39,781 nt of DNA from positions 1-39,781 of the forward strand of contig CANLIL010000024.1 of the NCBI GenBank assembly GCA_947491305.1, written 5' to 3'. Below the pieces are notes generated by a model. The model had not been told where the DNA came from. It searched no databases and was given only the letters and a program-made list of their open reading frames with translations. The position numbers were made by a program, and so were the translations under genes. How positions within the stretch are numbered: position 1 is the stretch's first letter; every line of letters starts with the position of its first letter. This document shows, in pieces, positions 9,557-17,870 of the stretch. This DNA is from Flavobacteriales bacterium (lineage in GTDB: Bacteria > Bacteroidota > Bacteroidia > Flavobacteriales_D > Crocinitomicaceae).

Positions 9557-10352
9557 ATTGTTCCACAGCTTTTCTAACAGATCCATATTGTTTTAATAAT
9601 TCAGCTGCAACTTCATAACTAACGGGAATTTCTCCCATAATCATTTTAACACCTCTGTCAATTAATTTGTCATTGCTTAATTGCATGTCAACCATTTTGT
9701 TACCTTTCACTTTTCCCAATTTAATCATTAAACTGGTTGAAATCATATTTAAGACTAACTTTTGTGCTGTTCCTGATTTCATGCGTGTACTTCCAGTTAC
9801 AAACTCTGGTCCAACTTCTGGAACCATTGGGAATTGAACGATTTGTGTCAATGGACTTCCAGGATTACATGTAATTCCTCCAGTTAATAAGCCATTTTCG
9901 TTAGCTTTTGTAATTGCTCCTAAGACATAAGGTGTTGTTCCAGAAGCTGCAATTCCAACGACGGTATCATTAGAATTGATAGCGTAATTTTCTAAATCTT
10001 TCCACCCTTGTTCTGTATCATCTTCAGCAAATTCGACTGCTTTTCTTATCGCTAAATCTCCTCCTGCAATTATTCCTACAACAATTCCGTGGTCAATTCC
10101 AAAGGTTGGTGGACACTCACTTGCATCTACAACTCCCAATCGTCCACTTGTACCAGCTCCAATGTAAAATAATCGACCACCTTTTTGCATGCGTAAATAA
10201 CATACTTCAACGAATGCTTCAATTGCAGTTAATTGGTTGTTTACAGCTTGAGCAACTTTTTGATCTTCGAGATTCATATTCGTTAACAAATCAATTGTTG
10301 ACATTTGCTCTAAATGATCATAATTTGAAGATGATTCTGTAATTCTATTCAT
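9546..10352 (-). CDS. murQ: N-acetylmuramic acid 6-phosphate etherase
   Basis: A 268-residue SIS-domain protein. It has the phosphosugar-binding GAGTSGRLGVVDASECPPTF motif (about residues 65-84), whose Glu in ASECPP is a conserved active-site residue, and the signature VTGSTRMKSGTAQKLVLN near residue 185. MurQ cleaves the D-lactyl ether of MurNAc-6-phosphate to give GlcNAc-6-phosphate in peptidoglycan recycling, in the cytoplasm. It is about 30 residues shorter than the E. coli enzyme but keeps the core. It is 4 bases downstream of the PyrR-like gene and probably in one transcript with it. No MurNAc kinase or transporter lies in this window. Confidence 0.93.
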   Translation of the reverse strand: MNRITESSSNYDHLEQMSTIDLLTNMNLEDQKVAQAVNNQLTAIEAFVEVCYLRMQKGGRLFYIGAGTSGRLGVVDASECPPTFGIDHGIVVGIIAGGDLAIRKAVEFAEDDTEQGWKDLENYAINSNDTVVGIAASGTTPYVLGAITKANENGLLTGGITCNPGSPLTQIVQFPMVPEVGPEFVTGSTRMKSGTAQKLVLNMISTSLMIKLGKVKGNKMVDMQLSNDKLIDRGVKMIMGEIPVSYEVAAELLKQYGSVRKAVEQFNA

Positions 10353-10356
10353 TGGA

Positions 10357-10851
10357 TTAAATTAAATAAGCATGAGAATTGCTTGAGCTTAAATCAACTT
10401 CAACACGTTCTTTCAAAGTTGTAGATAAACTCAATCCTACAAAATCAGCTTTGATAGGGTAGCGGCGGTGACTACGATCGACCAATGCCAATGTTTTAAT
10501 AGCTTTTGTAGGACGTTCCAATAATTTAACTAATGCATATTGCATTGTTTTACCAGAATTTAATACATCGTCAACTAAAATGATAAAACCATTTTTAAGC
10601 GTCTCTTCTGGCACAGATAAACTAATTGGTTCGCTCCAAGGCTCGTCTTTATTAACAGTAATTTTTACTACTTGGATTGATTGTGGTGTGTTTTTTGTTA
10701 AAATCAATTTTAGCTTTTCAGCTAATATACTTCCATTACCACTAATTCCAGCGATGAAAATCTCCTCCTCTTCAAAACAATTTTCTAAAAGTTCATGCGC
10801 TAATCGATTGATTTTTTGCTCAATTTCTAAATGATTAAGAATATTGTTCAT
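10357..10851 (-). CDS. PyrR-like phosphoribosyltransferase family protein
   Basis: A 164-residue type I phosphoribosyltransferase. The PRPP-binding loop is IILVDDVLNSGKTMQYA (about residues 91-107), followed by a PyrR-like tail (LVDRSHRRYPIKADFVGLSL). A start at 10914 would add 21 residues (MNEKMYIRS...), but homologs I recall begin near NNILNHLEIEQKI, so the internal ATG at 10851 is preferred. PyrR proteins are uracil phosphoribosyltransferases and RNA-binding attenuators of pyrimidine genes. This gene faces carB across about 200 bases, which fits a pyrimidine link but does not prove it. An unrelated salvage activity is the alternative. Confidence 0.75.
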   Translation of the reverse strand: MNNILNHLEIEQKINRLAHELLENCFEEEEIFIAGISGNGSILAEKLKLILTKNTPQSIQVVKITVNKDEPWSEPISLSVPEETLKNGFIILVDDVLNSGKTMQYALVKLLERPTKAIKTLALVDRSHRRYPIKADFVGLSLSTTLKERVEVDLSSSNSHAYLI

Positions 10852-10972
10852 AGAATTATATATTGAAATAAGTTGTCTGTTAATTATGGAACGAATGTAC
10901 ATTTTTTCATTCATTTTCTGATCTGATTGAAGAAAAATAAGTTATCCACGTTGATTGTTAAAAACATCCCGA

Positions 10973-10982
10973 AAAACGTTTT
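10973..10982. repeat. Perfect palindrome AAAACGTTTT ahead of carB
   Basis: A 10-bp perfect palindrome ending 20 bases before the TAAATTTG element of carB, so it covers the expected -33 region. It could be an operator; nothing else in the sequence tests this. Confidence 0.35.
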
Positions 10983-11002
10983 CCATCATCAAGACTTTTG
11001 AT

Positions 11003-11010
11003 TAAATTTG
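11003..11010 (+). promoter_or_regulatory. TAnnTTTG promoter element of carB
   Basis: TAAATTTG is an exact match to the Bacteroidota -7 consensus, 48 bases before the carB ATG. The -33 TTG is replaced by TTTT at the right distance. Confidence 0.55.
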
Positions 11011-11013
11011 CAC

Positions 11014-11040
11014 TCAATTATTTGTATTAATTATAATTGA
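11014..11040 (+). promoter_or_regulatory. Hairpin at the 5' end of the carB leader
   Basis: TCAATTAT (11014-11021) and ATAATTGA (11033-11040) are perfect inverted repeats around an 11-base loop. They begin where transcription from the 11003 element should start, so the mRNA would open with a hairpin. It is AT-rich and weak, and could be mRNA stabilising, regulatory or chance. Confidence 0.3.
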
Positions 11041-11058
11041 ATCCCAAAAGCGCAGAAA

Positions 11059-13875
11059 ATGCCAAAAGACACATCCATTAAATCCATTTTAATCATAGGT
11101 AGCGGACCAATTGTTATCGGTCAAGCTTGTGAATTTGATTATGCAGGATCGCAAGCAGCTCGTTCTCTAAGAGAAGAAGGTATTGAAGTAACTTTAATCA
11201 ATTCTAATCCTGCTACGATTATGACTGATAAAGTAGTTGCTGACAATATTTACTTAAAACCGCTCGAACCTGAAAGTATTATCGAAATATTGAAAAACCA
11301 TAAAATTGATGCAGTTCTGCCAACAATGGGGGGACAAACAGCCTTAAATTTATGTATTCAATGTGATGAAATGGGTATCTGGGAAGAACACAATGTTCGC
11401 ATTATTGGTGTTGATATCAAAGCAATCGAAATTACTGAAAACCGTGAAGCGTTTAGGGAGTTGATGTTAAAAATTGATGTTCCAATGGCGCCCCAAGCTA
11501 CTGCAAAATCTTTCTTAGAAGGAAAAGAAGTAGCGCAAAAATTTGGTTTCCCATTATGTATTCGTGCTTCATATACTTTAGGTGGAGCAGGAGCTTCTAT
11601 CGTTCACGACCCAAAAGAATTTGACGGTTTATTAGAACGTGGTCTGCAATTGTCGCCGATTCACGAAGTCATGATTGACAAAGCACTTTTAGGTTGGAAA
11701 GAATTTGAATTAGAACTTTTAAGAGATGATAACGATAATGTTGTAATCATTTGTTCTATTGAGAATTTTGACCCAATGGGAATTCATACAGGCGATTCAA
11801 TTACGGTTGCACCAGCTATGACTTTGTCCGATTCAACTTTTCAAAGAATGCGCGACATGGCTATAAAAATGATGCGCTCAATTGGTAATTTTGCAGGAGG
11901 TTGTAACGTACAATTTGCAGTTTCACCTGATGATGATGAACACATTATTGCCATTGAAATTAACCCGCGTGTCTCGCGTTCATCCGCTTTGGCTTCTAAA
12001 GCAACGGGTTATCCAATTGCTAAAATTGCAGCGAAACTGGCAATTGGTTACCATTTAAATGAATTAAACAATCAAATTACAAAAACAACATCAGCTTTAT
12101 TTGAGCCGACGTTGGATTATGTAATTGTAAAAATACCGCGTTGGAATTTCAATAAATTCCCAGGAACAGATCGTCGACTTGGTTTACAAATGAAATCAGT
12201 TGGTGAAGTAATGGGAATTGGACGTTCGTTCCAAGAAGCATTGCAAAAAGCATGTCAATCGTTAGAGATCAATCGAAATGGTTTAGGAGCAGATGGCCGT
12301 GAATTAACCAATCAAGACGAAATTCTTCACAGTTTAGAATTCGCAAGTTGGAACCGTTTATTCCATATTTATGATGCAATCAAATTAGGTATTCCTTTCA
12401 AAAAAATTGTTGAGAAAACAAAAATTGATATTTGGTTCTTGAAACAAATTGAAGAACTAATCAAATTAGAACGTAAGATTGAAAAATTCCACTTGGATTC
12501 AATGCCAAAAGAATTAATGTTTGAAGCAAAACAAAAAGGGTATGCCGATCGTCAAATTGCTCATTTATTAAGATGCTTGGAATCTGAAGTGTATAAAAAA
12601 CGAGAAGAATTCAAAATAAACCGTGTTTACAAATTGGTAGATACGTGCGCCGCAGAATTTGAAGCACTAACACCTTATTATTATTCAACGTTTGAATACG
12701 AAAATGAAAGTATTGTCTCTGATCGCAAAAAAGTTGTTGTCTTAGGTTCTGGACCAAATAGAATTGGTCAAGGAATTGAATTTGATTATTCGTGTGTGCA
12801 TGGTGTTTTAGCTGCTAAAGAATGTGGGTACGAAACAATTATGATTAACTGTAACCCTGAAACGGTTTCTACAGATTTTGATACAGCGGATAAATTGTAC
12901 TTTGAACCTGTTTTTTGGGAACACATTTACGATATCATTAAGCACGAGAAACCAGAAGGTGTCATTGTTCAATTAGGTGGACAAACAGCGCTTAAATTAG
13001 CTGAGAAATTAGAACGATACGGCATTAAAATTTTAGGAACTAGCTTCGACGCACTAGATTTAGCAGAAGACAGAGGTCGATTCTCTAAAGTATTGGAAGC
13101 GAATAACATTCCGTTCCCTAAATATGGGGTTGTGGAAAGCGCAGAACAAGCAATTGAATTGTCTGAAACATTAGGGTTTCCTTTGTTGGTGCGACCTTCT
13201 TATGTGTTGGGTGGACAAAAAATGAAAATTGTAATCAATAAAGAAGAATTGGAACACCACGTTGTTGATATTATCAATGAAATGGGAAATAATCAAATCT
13301 TATTAGATCATTTCATTGGAGGTGCGATTGAAGCGGAAGCGGATGCAATTTGCGATGGGGAAGATGTTTACATTATTGGAATTATGCAACACATTGAGCC
13401 TGCTGGAATTCACTCGGGTGATTCGTATGCTGTTTTACCACCCTACAATTTAGGTGATTTTGTGATTCAGCAAATTGAAGACATTACACGTAAAATTGCG
13501 GTTGCTTTGAAAACGGTTGGATTAATGAATATTCAATTCGCAATTAAAGATGACAAAGTGTATGTGATTGAAGCAAATCCAAGAGCATCGAGAACTGTTC
13601 CATTTATTGCGAAAGCCTACGACGAACCGTATGTGAATTACGCAACAAAAGTAATGTTGGGCGATAAAAAAGTGAAAGATTTTAATTTCAATCCTCGTAA
13701 AGAAGGCTACGCGATTAAAATACCAGTTTTCTCGTACGAGAAATTCCCGGATGTTAAAAAAGAATTAGGTCCTGAAATGAAATCTACAGGAGAAGCAATT
13801 CGTTTCATCAAAGATTTAAAAGATCCGTTCTTCACAAAGATTTATTCAGAAAGAAACATGCATTTATCTAAATAA
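11059..13875 (+). CDS. carB: Carbamoyl-phosphate synthase large subunit, lacking the MGS-like domain
   Basis: A 938-residue protein with two homologous ATP-grasp halves. The first opens ILIIGSGPIVIGQACEFDYA near residue 10, and the second opens VVVLGSGPNRIGQGIEFDYS near residue 560. Each half carries the IEINPR / IEANPR metal-binding motif. The enzyme makes carbamoyl phosphate from bicarbonate, ATP and ammonia delivered by CarA, for pyrimidines and arginine. E. coli CarB is 1073 residues; this one stops about 20 residues after GPEMKSTGEA, so the C-terminal allosteric MGS-like domain is absent. I believe shortened CarB is usual in Flavobacteriia. CarA is not in the window. The stop codon overlaps the next start (TAATG). 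Confidence 0.95.
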   Translation: MPKDTSIKSILIIGSGPIVIGQACEFDYAGSQAARSLREEGIEVTLINSNPATIMTDKVVADNIYLKPLEPESIIEILKNHKIDAVLPTMGGQTALNLCIQCDEMGIWEEHNVRIIGVDIKAIEITENREAFRELMLKIDVPMAPQATAKSFLEGKEVAQKFGFPLCIRASYTLGGAGASIVHDPKEFDGLLERGLQLSPIHEVMIDKALLGWKEFELELLRDDNDNVVIICSIENFDPMGIHTGDSITVAPAMTLSDSTFQRMRDMAIKMMRSIGNFAGGCNVQFAVSPDDDEHIIAIEINPRVSRSSALASKATGYPIAKIAAKLAIGYHLNELNNQITKTTSALFEPTLDYVIVKIPRWNFNKFPGTDRRLGLQMKSVGEVMGIGRSFQEALQKACQSLEINRNGLGADGRELTNQDEILHSLEFASWNRLFHIYDAIKLGIPFKKIVEKTKIDIWFLKQIEELIKLERKIEKFHLDSMPKELMFEAKQKGYADRQIAHLLRCLESEVYKKREEFKINRVYKLVDTCAAEFEALTPYYYSTFEYENESIVSDRKKVVVLGSGPNRIGQGIEFDYSCVHGVLAAKECGYETIMINCNPETVSTDFDTADKLYFEPVFWEHIYDIIKHEKPEGVIVQLGGQTALKLAEKLERYGIKILGTSFDALDLAEDRGRFSKVLEANNIPFPKYGVVESAEQAIELSETLGFPLLVRPSYVLGGQKMKIVINKEELEHHVVDIINEMGNNQILLDHFIGGAIEAEADAICDGEDVYIIGIMQHIEPAGIHSGDSYAVLPPYNLGDFVIQQIEDITRKIAVALKTVGLMNIQFAIKDDKVYVIEANPRASRTVPFIAKAYDEPYVNYATKVMLGDKKVKDFNFNPRKEGYAIKIPVFSYEKFPDVKKELGPEMKSTGEAIRFIKDLKDPFFTKIYSERNMHLSK

Positions 13876-14150
13876 TGATTATTGAAGCTTCAATAGTTGG
13901 AATTTTTAAAACAGTGCTCCTAATTTTAGGGGCATTTGTTTTACTTCGTTTTTTAGGACAATTAATGATTGCTAAAAGAAACATGGAGGAAGAACGAATG
14001 TTGAATAAAAAACACCGCGATGTAGAAGCTGAACGTAATCAAAAATTGAAGAATTTCGGTAAAACTTCTATTTTAAACGCAAAGAAAAAATCACCTACTA
14101 AAAAAGAAGGTGATTTTATTCAAGATGTGGATTACGAAGAAATGAATTAA
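13875..14150 (+). CDS. DUF4834-like small membrane protein
   Basis: A 91-residue protein with one N-terminal membrane helix (about residues 8-28, VGIFKTVLLILGAFVLLRFL) and a charged, lysine-rich cytoplasmic tail ending DVDYEEMN. This layout matches the DUF4834 family of Bacteroidota. The function is unknown. Its ATG shares one base with the carB stop codon, so it is translationally coupled to carB, although no functional tie is known. It overlaps the stop of the convergent DUF1573 gene by 4 bases. Confidence 0.8.
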   Translation: MIIEASIVGIFKTVLLILGAFVLLRFLGQLMIAKRNMEEERMLNKKHRDVEAERNQKLKNFGKTSILNAKKKSPTKKEGDFIQDVDYEEMN

Positions 14151-14650
14151 CTTTTCTTTTGCACATTCGCTTTTAATACTAGAACAGCCGTTTTTGGTTC
14201 TGTATTCGCAGTAACCGTTACCGTTTTTTCTTGCTGGTTCAATTGTCCAACTTTAGGGTGAAAAACTATTTCTATTTTATCTGTTTTACCTGGCAAAATA
14301 GGTTTTTCAGGTTTTGAAGCTGTTGTACATCCACAACTAACTTCTACCTTGTCAATGATTAATGGATTTTTACCCGTGTTTTTAACAACATAAGATGCAC
14401 GGTTTTCTGAATCTTCGAAAATTTTACCAAAGTCATGTGTCAACGATTCAAATTCCATGGTTGTTTTGCTTGCCATTTCTTGCTTCAAACGAGCCTGTTC
14501 TTCTTGTTCTATTTCTTTTAAAGAGGCTTTTAATTCGGCTTCAGTTGCTTCAGTTGCAGCTACAGCAGATTGGTAAGCGCCATTTTTACTTTCTGAAGAA
14601 CACGCACTAAGAAATAAAATCGTTGCAATAAAAAATACCTTTCTTTTCAT
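14147..14650 (-). CDS. DUF1573 lipoprotein
   Basis: A 167-residue protein with a lipoprotein signal peptide and lipobox LSAC (Cys17), a short coiled, Glu-rich spacer (about 35-65), and a C-terminal DUF1573 domain of Ig-like fold. The domain has the family's FGKIFEDSENRASYVVKNTG and VEVSCGCTTA motifs. DUF1573 proteins are abundant in Bacteroidota envelopes, but their role is not defined. It begins 4 bases after the stop of the S41 protease gene and is almost certainly in the same operon, suggesting a shared periplasmic role such as being a partner or substrate; that is inference. Confidence 0.85.
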   Translation of the reverse strand: MKRKVFFIATILFLSACSSESKNGAYQSAVAATEATEAELKASLKEIEQEEQARLKQEMASKTTMEFESLTHDFGKIFEDSENRASYVVKNTGKNPLIIDKVEVSCGCTTASKPEKPILPGKTDKIEIVFHPKVGQLNQQEKTVTVTANTEPKTAVLVLKANVQKKS

Positions 14651-14654
14651 GTGT

Positions 14655-16253
14655 TTAGTTTTTCAATTTTGCTTTTGAATATTCTTTCGTCGTCAATGCT
14701 TGAACGGCACGTTGTATAATCTCATCCGATTCATTGAAAACTTGATAAAACTCATTAATTCCATACGCATTCTGTGCAATTTGAGCTTTAATACGCAATT
14801 GAATTAATTTCGCACTCGTCGCATATTCTTTTTCGTTGAAAACCAATTTCGGATCTTCTTTAGCTACATATGCAAAGAAAGTTTTCATAAAAGATTCATC
14901 TAGTTTGAAATCACGGTTAAACGATTCAAATGAAGAATACGAAGATTTCAAACCATCACGGTTTTTTTCAATGTAATCCATTGTGAAATTATTCATTAAT
15001 CCAGTTTGAACTAAAGAACGGAAGTAATCAGTGATTTCTGTCGTGTCCAAAGGAACAAAAATATCGGGTAAAATTCCACCGCCACCGTAAACAGTTCTTT
15101 TTGTTAGCAAGGTTTGAAATTTCAATGAATCTGGAAGTTTTATCGAATCTAAATGCTGTAATTCACCATTTAAATAACGATTCTTCAAATCTTTACGGTA
15201 AGAATCTACATCATCATCGTATGGCTTTTGAATAAAACGTCCACTTGGTGTGTAATAGCGTGCAATGGTTAAGCGCATTTGCGATCCATCGGATAAATCA
15301 ATCGGACGTTGAACCAAACCTTTTCCAAAAGTTCTTCTTCCTACGATTAAACCACGATCCCAATCTTGAATCGCTCCTGAAACAATTTCACTTGCAGAAG
15401 CTGAATATTCATCTGTTAAAACAACCAACGAACCTTTTTCCCAAAGTCCAACTCTGTATGTTTCTAAATCACTTCTTGGTTGCGCTCTTCCTTCTGAATA
15501 AACAACCAACTTTTTATCGGATAAAAATTCATCGGCAATCTTTTGTGCTTGATCCAACAAACCACCACCGTTTCCTTTTAAATCAAAAATTAAATGCTTC
15601 ATGCCTTTTAATTTTAATTCAGCAATGCTTTTTTGAACTTCATCTAAGGTTGTTCTAGAAAAACTATTCAATTTTACATACCCAATTTCAGGTGTAATCA
15701 TATAAGAAGCATCCACTGAGAAAATTGGAATTTTATCACGCGTAATTACAAATACTAAATTCTTAGTAATTCCTTTTCTGAAAATTTCAACGGTTACTTT
15801 ACTTCCCAATTCACCCATTAATTTTTCACGAACTTGATTGTTTTTCAACCCAACTCCAGCAATTGTTTTACCATCAATCATAACAATTTTGTCACCAGGT
15901 TTTATGCCCAATTTTTCAGATGGCCCACCAGGAATAGTAGCCACAACATTTAACGTGTCTTTCATAATCTGAAAACGTATTCCAACACCAACAAAACTTC
16001 CATTGATTGATGAATTAGCATCATCGACTTCTTCTTTAGAAATATAGGTTGTATGTGGATCCAGTTTTTCTAACATCGCAACAATTGCTGCTTCTACTAA
16101 TTGATCATTATTCACAGTGTCAACATATCGACCGTTAATATGCGACATGATTTCATCAAACTTATAGACTGCTGCCTGTTTTTTTGTGTTTTGTTGCGCT
16201 TGAACATTGAAAAATGTTGCAGTGATTGAAAGGATAAAAAGTATTTTCTTCAT
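14655..16253 (-). CDS. S41 family C-terminal processing peptidase
   Basis: A 532-residue exported serine protease. It has a signal peptide (MKKILFILSITATFFNVQAQ), a PDZ domain at about residues 75-160 (VGVGIRFQI, GIKPGDKIVMIDG), and an S41 catalytic domain with GNGGGLLDQA, the nucleophile region EYSASASEIVSGA and the Lys region TFGKGLVQ that form the Ser-Lys dyad. A C-terminal helical extension of ~130 residues follows. CtpA/Prc-type enzymes cut periplasmic proteins near their C-termini. An in-frame ATG at 16280 adds nine hydrophilic residues ahead of the signal peptide, so 16253 is preferred. The DUF1573 gene follows after 4 bases. A weak TATATTTA lies at 16316-16323 on the minus strand. Confidence 0.92.
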   Translation of the reverse strand: MKKILFILSITATFFNVQAQQNTKKQAAVYKFDEIMSHINGRYVDTVNNDQLVEAAIVAMLEKLDPHTTYISKEEVDDANSSINGSFVGVGIRFQIMKDTLNVVATIPGGPSEKLGIKPGDKIVMIDGKTIAGVGLKNNQVREKLMGELGSKVTVEIFRKGITKNLVFVITRDKIPIFSVDASYMITPEIGYVKLNSFSRTTLDEVQKSIAELKLKGMKHLIFDLKGNGGGLLDQAQKIADEFLSDKKLVVYSEGRAQPRSDLETYRVGLWEKGSLVVLTDEYSASASEIVSGAIQDWDRGLIVGRRTFGKGLVQRPIDLSDGSQMRLTIARYYTPSGRFIQKPYDDDVDSYRKDLKNRYLNGELQHLDSIKLPDSLKFQTLLTKRTVYGGGGILPDIFVPLDTTEITDYFRSLVQTGLMNNFTMDYIEKNRDGLKSSYSSFESFNRDFKLDESFMKTFFAYVAKEDPKLVFNEKEYATSAKLIQLRIKAQIAQNAYGINEFYQVFNESDEIIQRAVQALTTKEYSKAKLKN

Positions 16254-16471
16254 GCGTTTTTTGTTGTCAATTTGAATCAAAAGGATTCTTTCGGATGTAT
16301 AATTATTTCAGATCTTAAATATAATTGAAAAATAATTAATCAGAATTTTTTTTAACGGCTGTTTAACAAACATTATCGTTTAAAAGTAAACATTCACCTG
16401 TTTATTAAATTTTATTGGATTTCAAATTACAAGCTAATAAATCAGCAATTTTATAAAGAACATTAGATTTT

Positions 16472-17350
16472 ATGAAAAAAATATTTTTACTATTCTTTGT
16501 TTCTCTTATCAGCCTAGTTTCTTTTGCGCAACAAAAGCAGCTAAATCAGCTTGATTTATTGTATCAACAACAGCACATTCGTATGGTTTTCAGAAAAGCA
16601 AACCGATTACTAGATGCGCCAGAATTTGATTTTTCAGTAACACCAAAATTTTACAAAGCTATTACTGCTTTGGAACTAAGTAAGAATAAATTTTGGTTGA
16701 TGCGCCATGATAATGTTTTGATTGAAACTAAAGCTGTATTAATTTCAATCAATTCTTCTAGTGAAGGCAAAGCATTAATCGCTAAAAACTTAACCGAATT
16801 AGGAAAGTTAAAATCTCGTTTGTACAAACAACTTAATTTTTATAAAATAGAAAAAAACGACCTTAAGTACAATGAGTTAAAAGGTGCTATGGGTACTTTT
16901 TTTGACACGATAAAAACAATTGAAACGATTGAGGAAGTACCATCTAAAAAAGAAAACGAATTGTACAATGCTGAAAGAAATCAGTTAATTTCAGTTGCGA
17001 AAAATTACATTGGAACTCCTTATGTCTTTGCTGGAACAGATGAAAAAGGTTTTGATTGTAGTGGTTACACCTGTTATGTAATGAAAAAGAATGGGATTAA
17101 TTTGCCGCGAACTGCAGCCGAACAATTTGAAGCTGCAAAAAAAATTAAGCAATCAGAAGTTCAAAAAGGAGATTTAATATTTTTTGATAGTGGAGCTGGT
17201 GTTTCTCATGTAGGAATAATCGTATCTGAAAAGAATGAACCTTTGGTAATGATCCACGCCTCAACTTCAAAAGGCATTGTTATTACTGAAATTGAAAAAT
17301 CTGATTATTGGCTAAAAAAAATAGCAGGTTTTGGAACGTTTGTGAATTAA
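16472..17350 (+). CDS. NlpC/P60 (C40) cell-wall peptidase
   Basis: A 292-residue exported protein. A signal peptide (1-19, ending SFAQ) is followed by a helical N-terminal region of ~150 residues with no domain I recognise. A C-terminal NlpC/P60 domain has Cys196 (FDCSGYTC), His246 (VSHVGI) and His262 (MIHAS) as the catalytic triad and the opening YIGTPYVFAG. Such enzymes hydrolyse peptidoglycan stem peptides in the periplasm. It is divergent from the S41 protease gene across ~200 bases. A possible -7 element, TAAATTTT, is at 16406-16413. It ends one base before the convergent membrane-protein gene. Confidence 0.93.
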   Translation: MKKIFLLFFVSLISLVSFAQQKQLNQLDLLYQQQHIRMVFRKANRLLDAPEFDFSVTPKFYKAITALELSKNKFWLMRHDNVLIETKAVLISINSSSEGKALIAKNLTELGKLKSRLYKQLNFYKIEKNDLKYNELKGAMGTFFDTIKTIETIEEVPSKKENELYNAERNQLISVAKNYIGTPYVFAGTDEKGFDCSGYTCYVMKKNGINLPRTAAEQFEAAKKIKQSEVQKGDLIFFDSGAGVSHVGIIVSEKNEPLVMIHASTSKGIVITEIEKSDYWLKKIAGFGTFVN

Positions 17351-17351
17351 A

Positions 17352-17870
17352 TCAATGTTTAATATTCACTTTGATTTTGTGCAATAAATTTAAAATCACA
17401 CAAAGTGATCCCGCTAAAAAAAAGCCACCAACTGTTGTGAAATAAAGCATCGTATGAATATTGAAAAGTATCGCTATTAACATTCCTACAAAAAACAAGC
17501 TGTTAAAAATTAAAATATATTGCCAGAACTTTCCTTTTTTGAACAAAAATTTTAAGGTTAAAATCCCAAGAAAATGGAACAGACTTAATACAATAATCCC
17601 CTTCCAATAGGTTAAAACAACAATGGGATTCTTGAGTGCAACAATTGAAATTAGAATCAATAACAAAGCTGAACTGTAAAAAACTACATACGACTTTGAA
17701 GGAGTTTCCAGTGGAAGCAATAAAAAGGATAAAGCTGCAACAAATGATAAAAACCCGATAATGACAAATAATAACTGTTCAATTCCTTCTTTTGTAAAAT
17801 AGGAAAACAATGCATAGCAAAGTGCTAAAACACTCAAAACAATATAACTTGAAAAAATCTTTTTTAGCAT
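17352..17870 (-). CDS. Integral membrane protein of unknown function
   Basis: A 172-residue, highly hydrophobic protein with five or six predicted membrane helices and Lys-rich ends (MLKKIF... and HKIKVNIKH). I recognise no family. Its start overlaps the end of the agmatinase gene by 7 bases, so it is translated from the same polyamine transcript. A polyamine-related role is possible only from that position. Confidence 0.65.
   Translation of the reverse strand: MLKKIFSSYIVLSVLALCYALFSYFTKEGIEQLLFVIIGFLSFVAALSFLLLPLETPSKSYVVFYSSALLLILISIVALKNPIVVLTYWKGIIVLSLFHFLGILTLKFLFKKGKFWQYILIFNSLFFVGMLIAILFNIHTMLYFTTVGGFFLAGSLCVILNLLHKIKVNIKH

Noticed and set aside
10942-10950. TTATCCACG resembling a DnaA box
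   Set aside because: A single near-match without clustered boxes or an AT-rich unwinding region; not enough for an origin or DnaA regulation.
15245-15658. 137-codon open frame antisense to the S41 protease
   Set aside because: It is opposite the conserved catalytic domain, has atypical composition and no promoter; a shadow frame.
16378-16391. GTTTA-AAAG-TAAAC inverted repeat between the S41 and NlpC genes
   Set aside because: A five-bp AT-rich stem is expected by chance in sequence of this composition.
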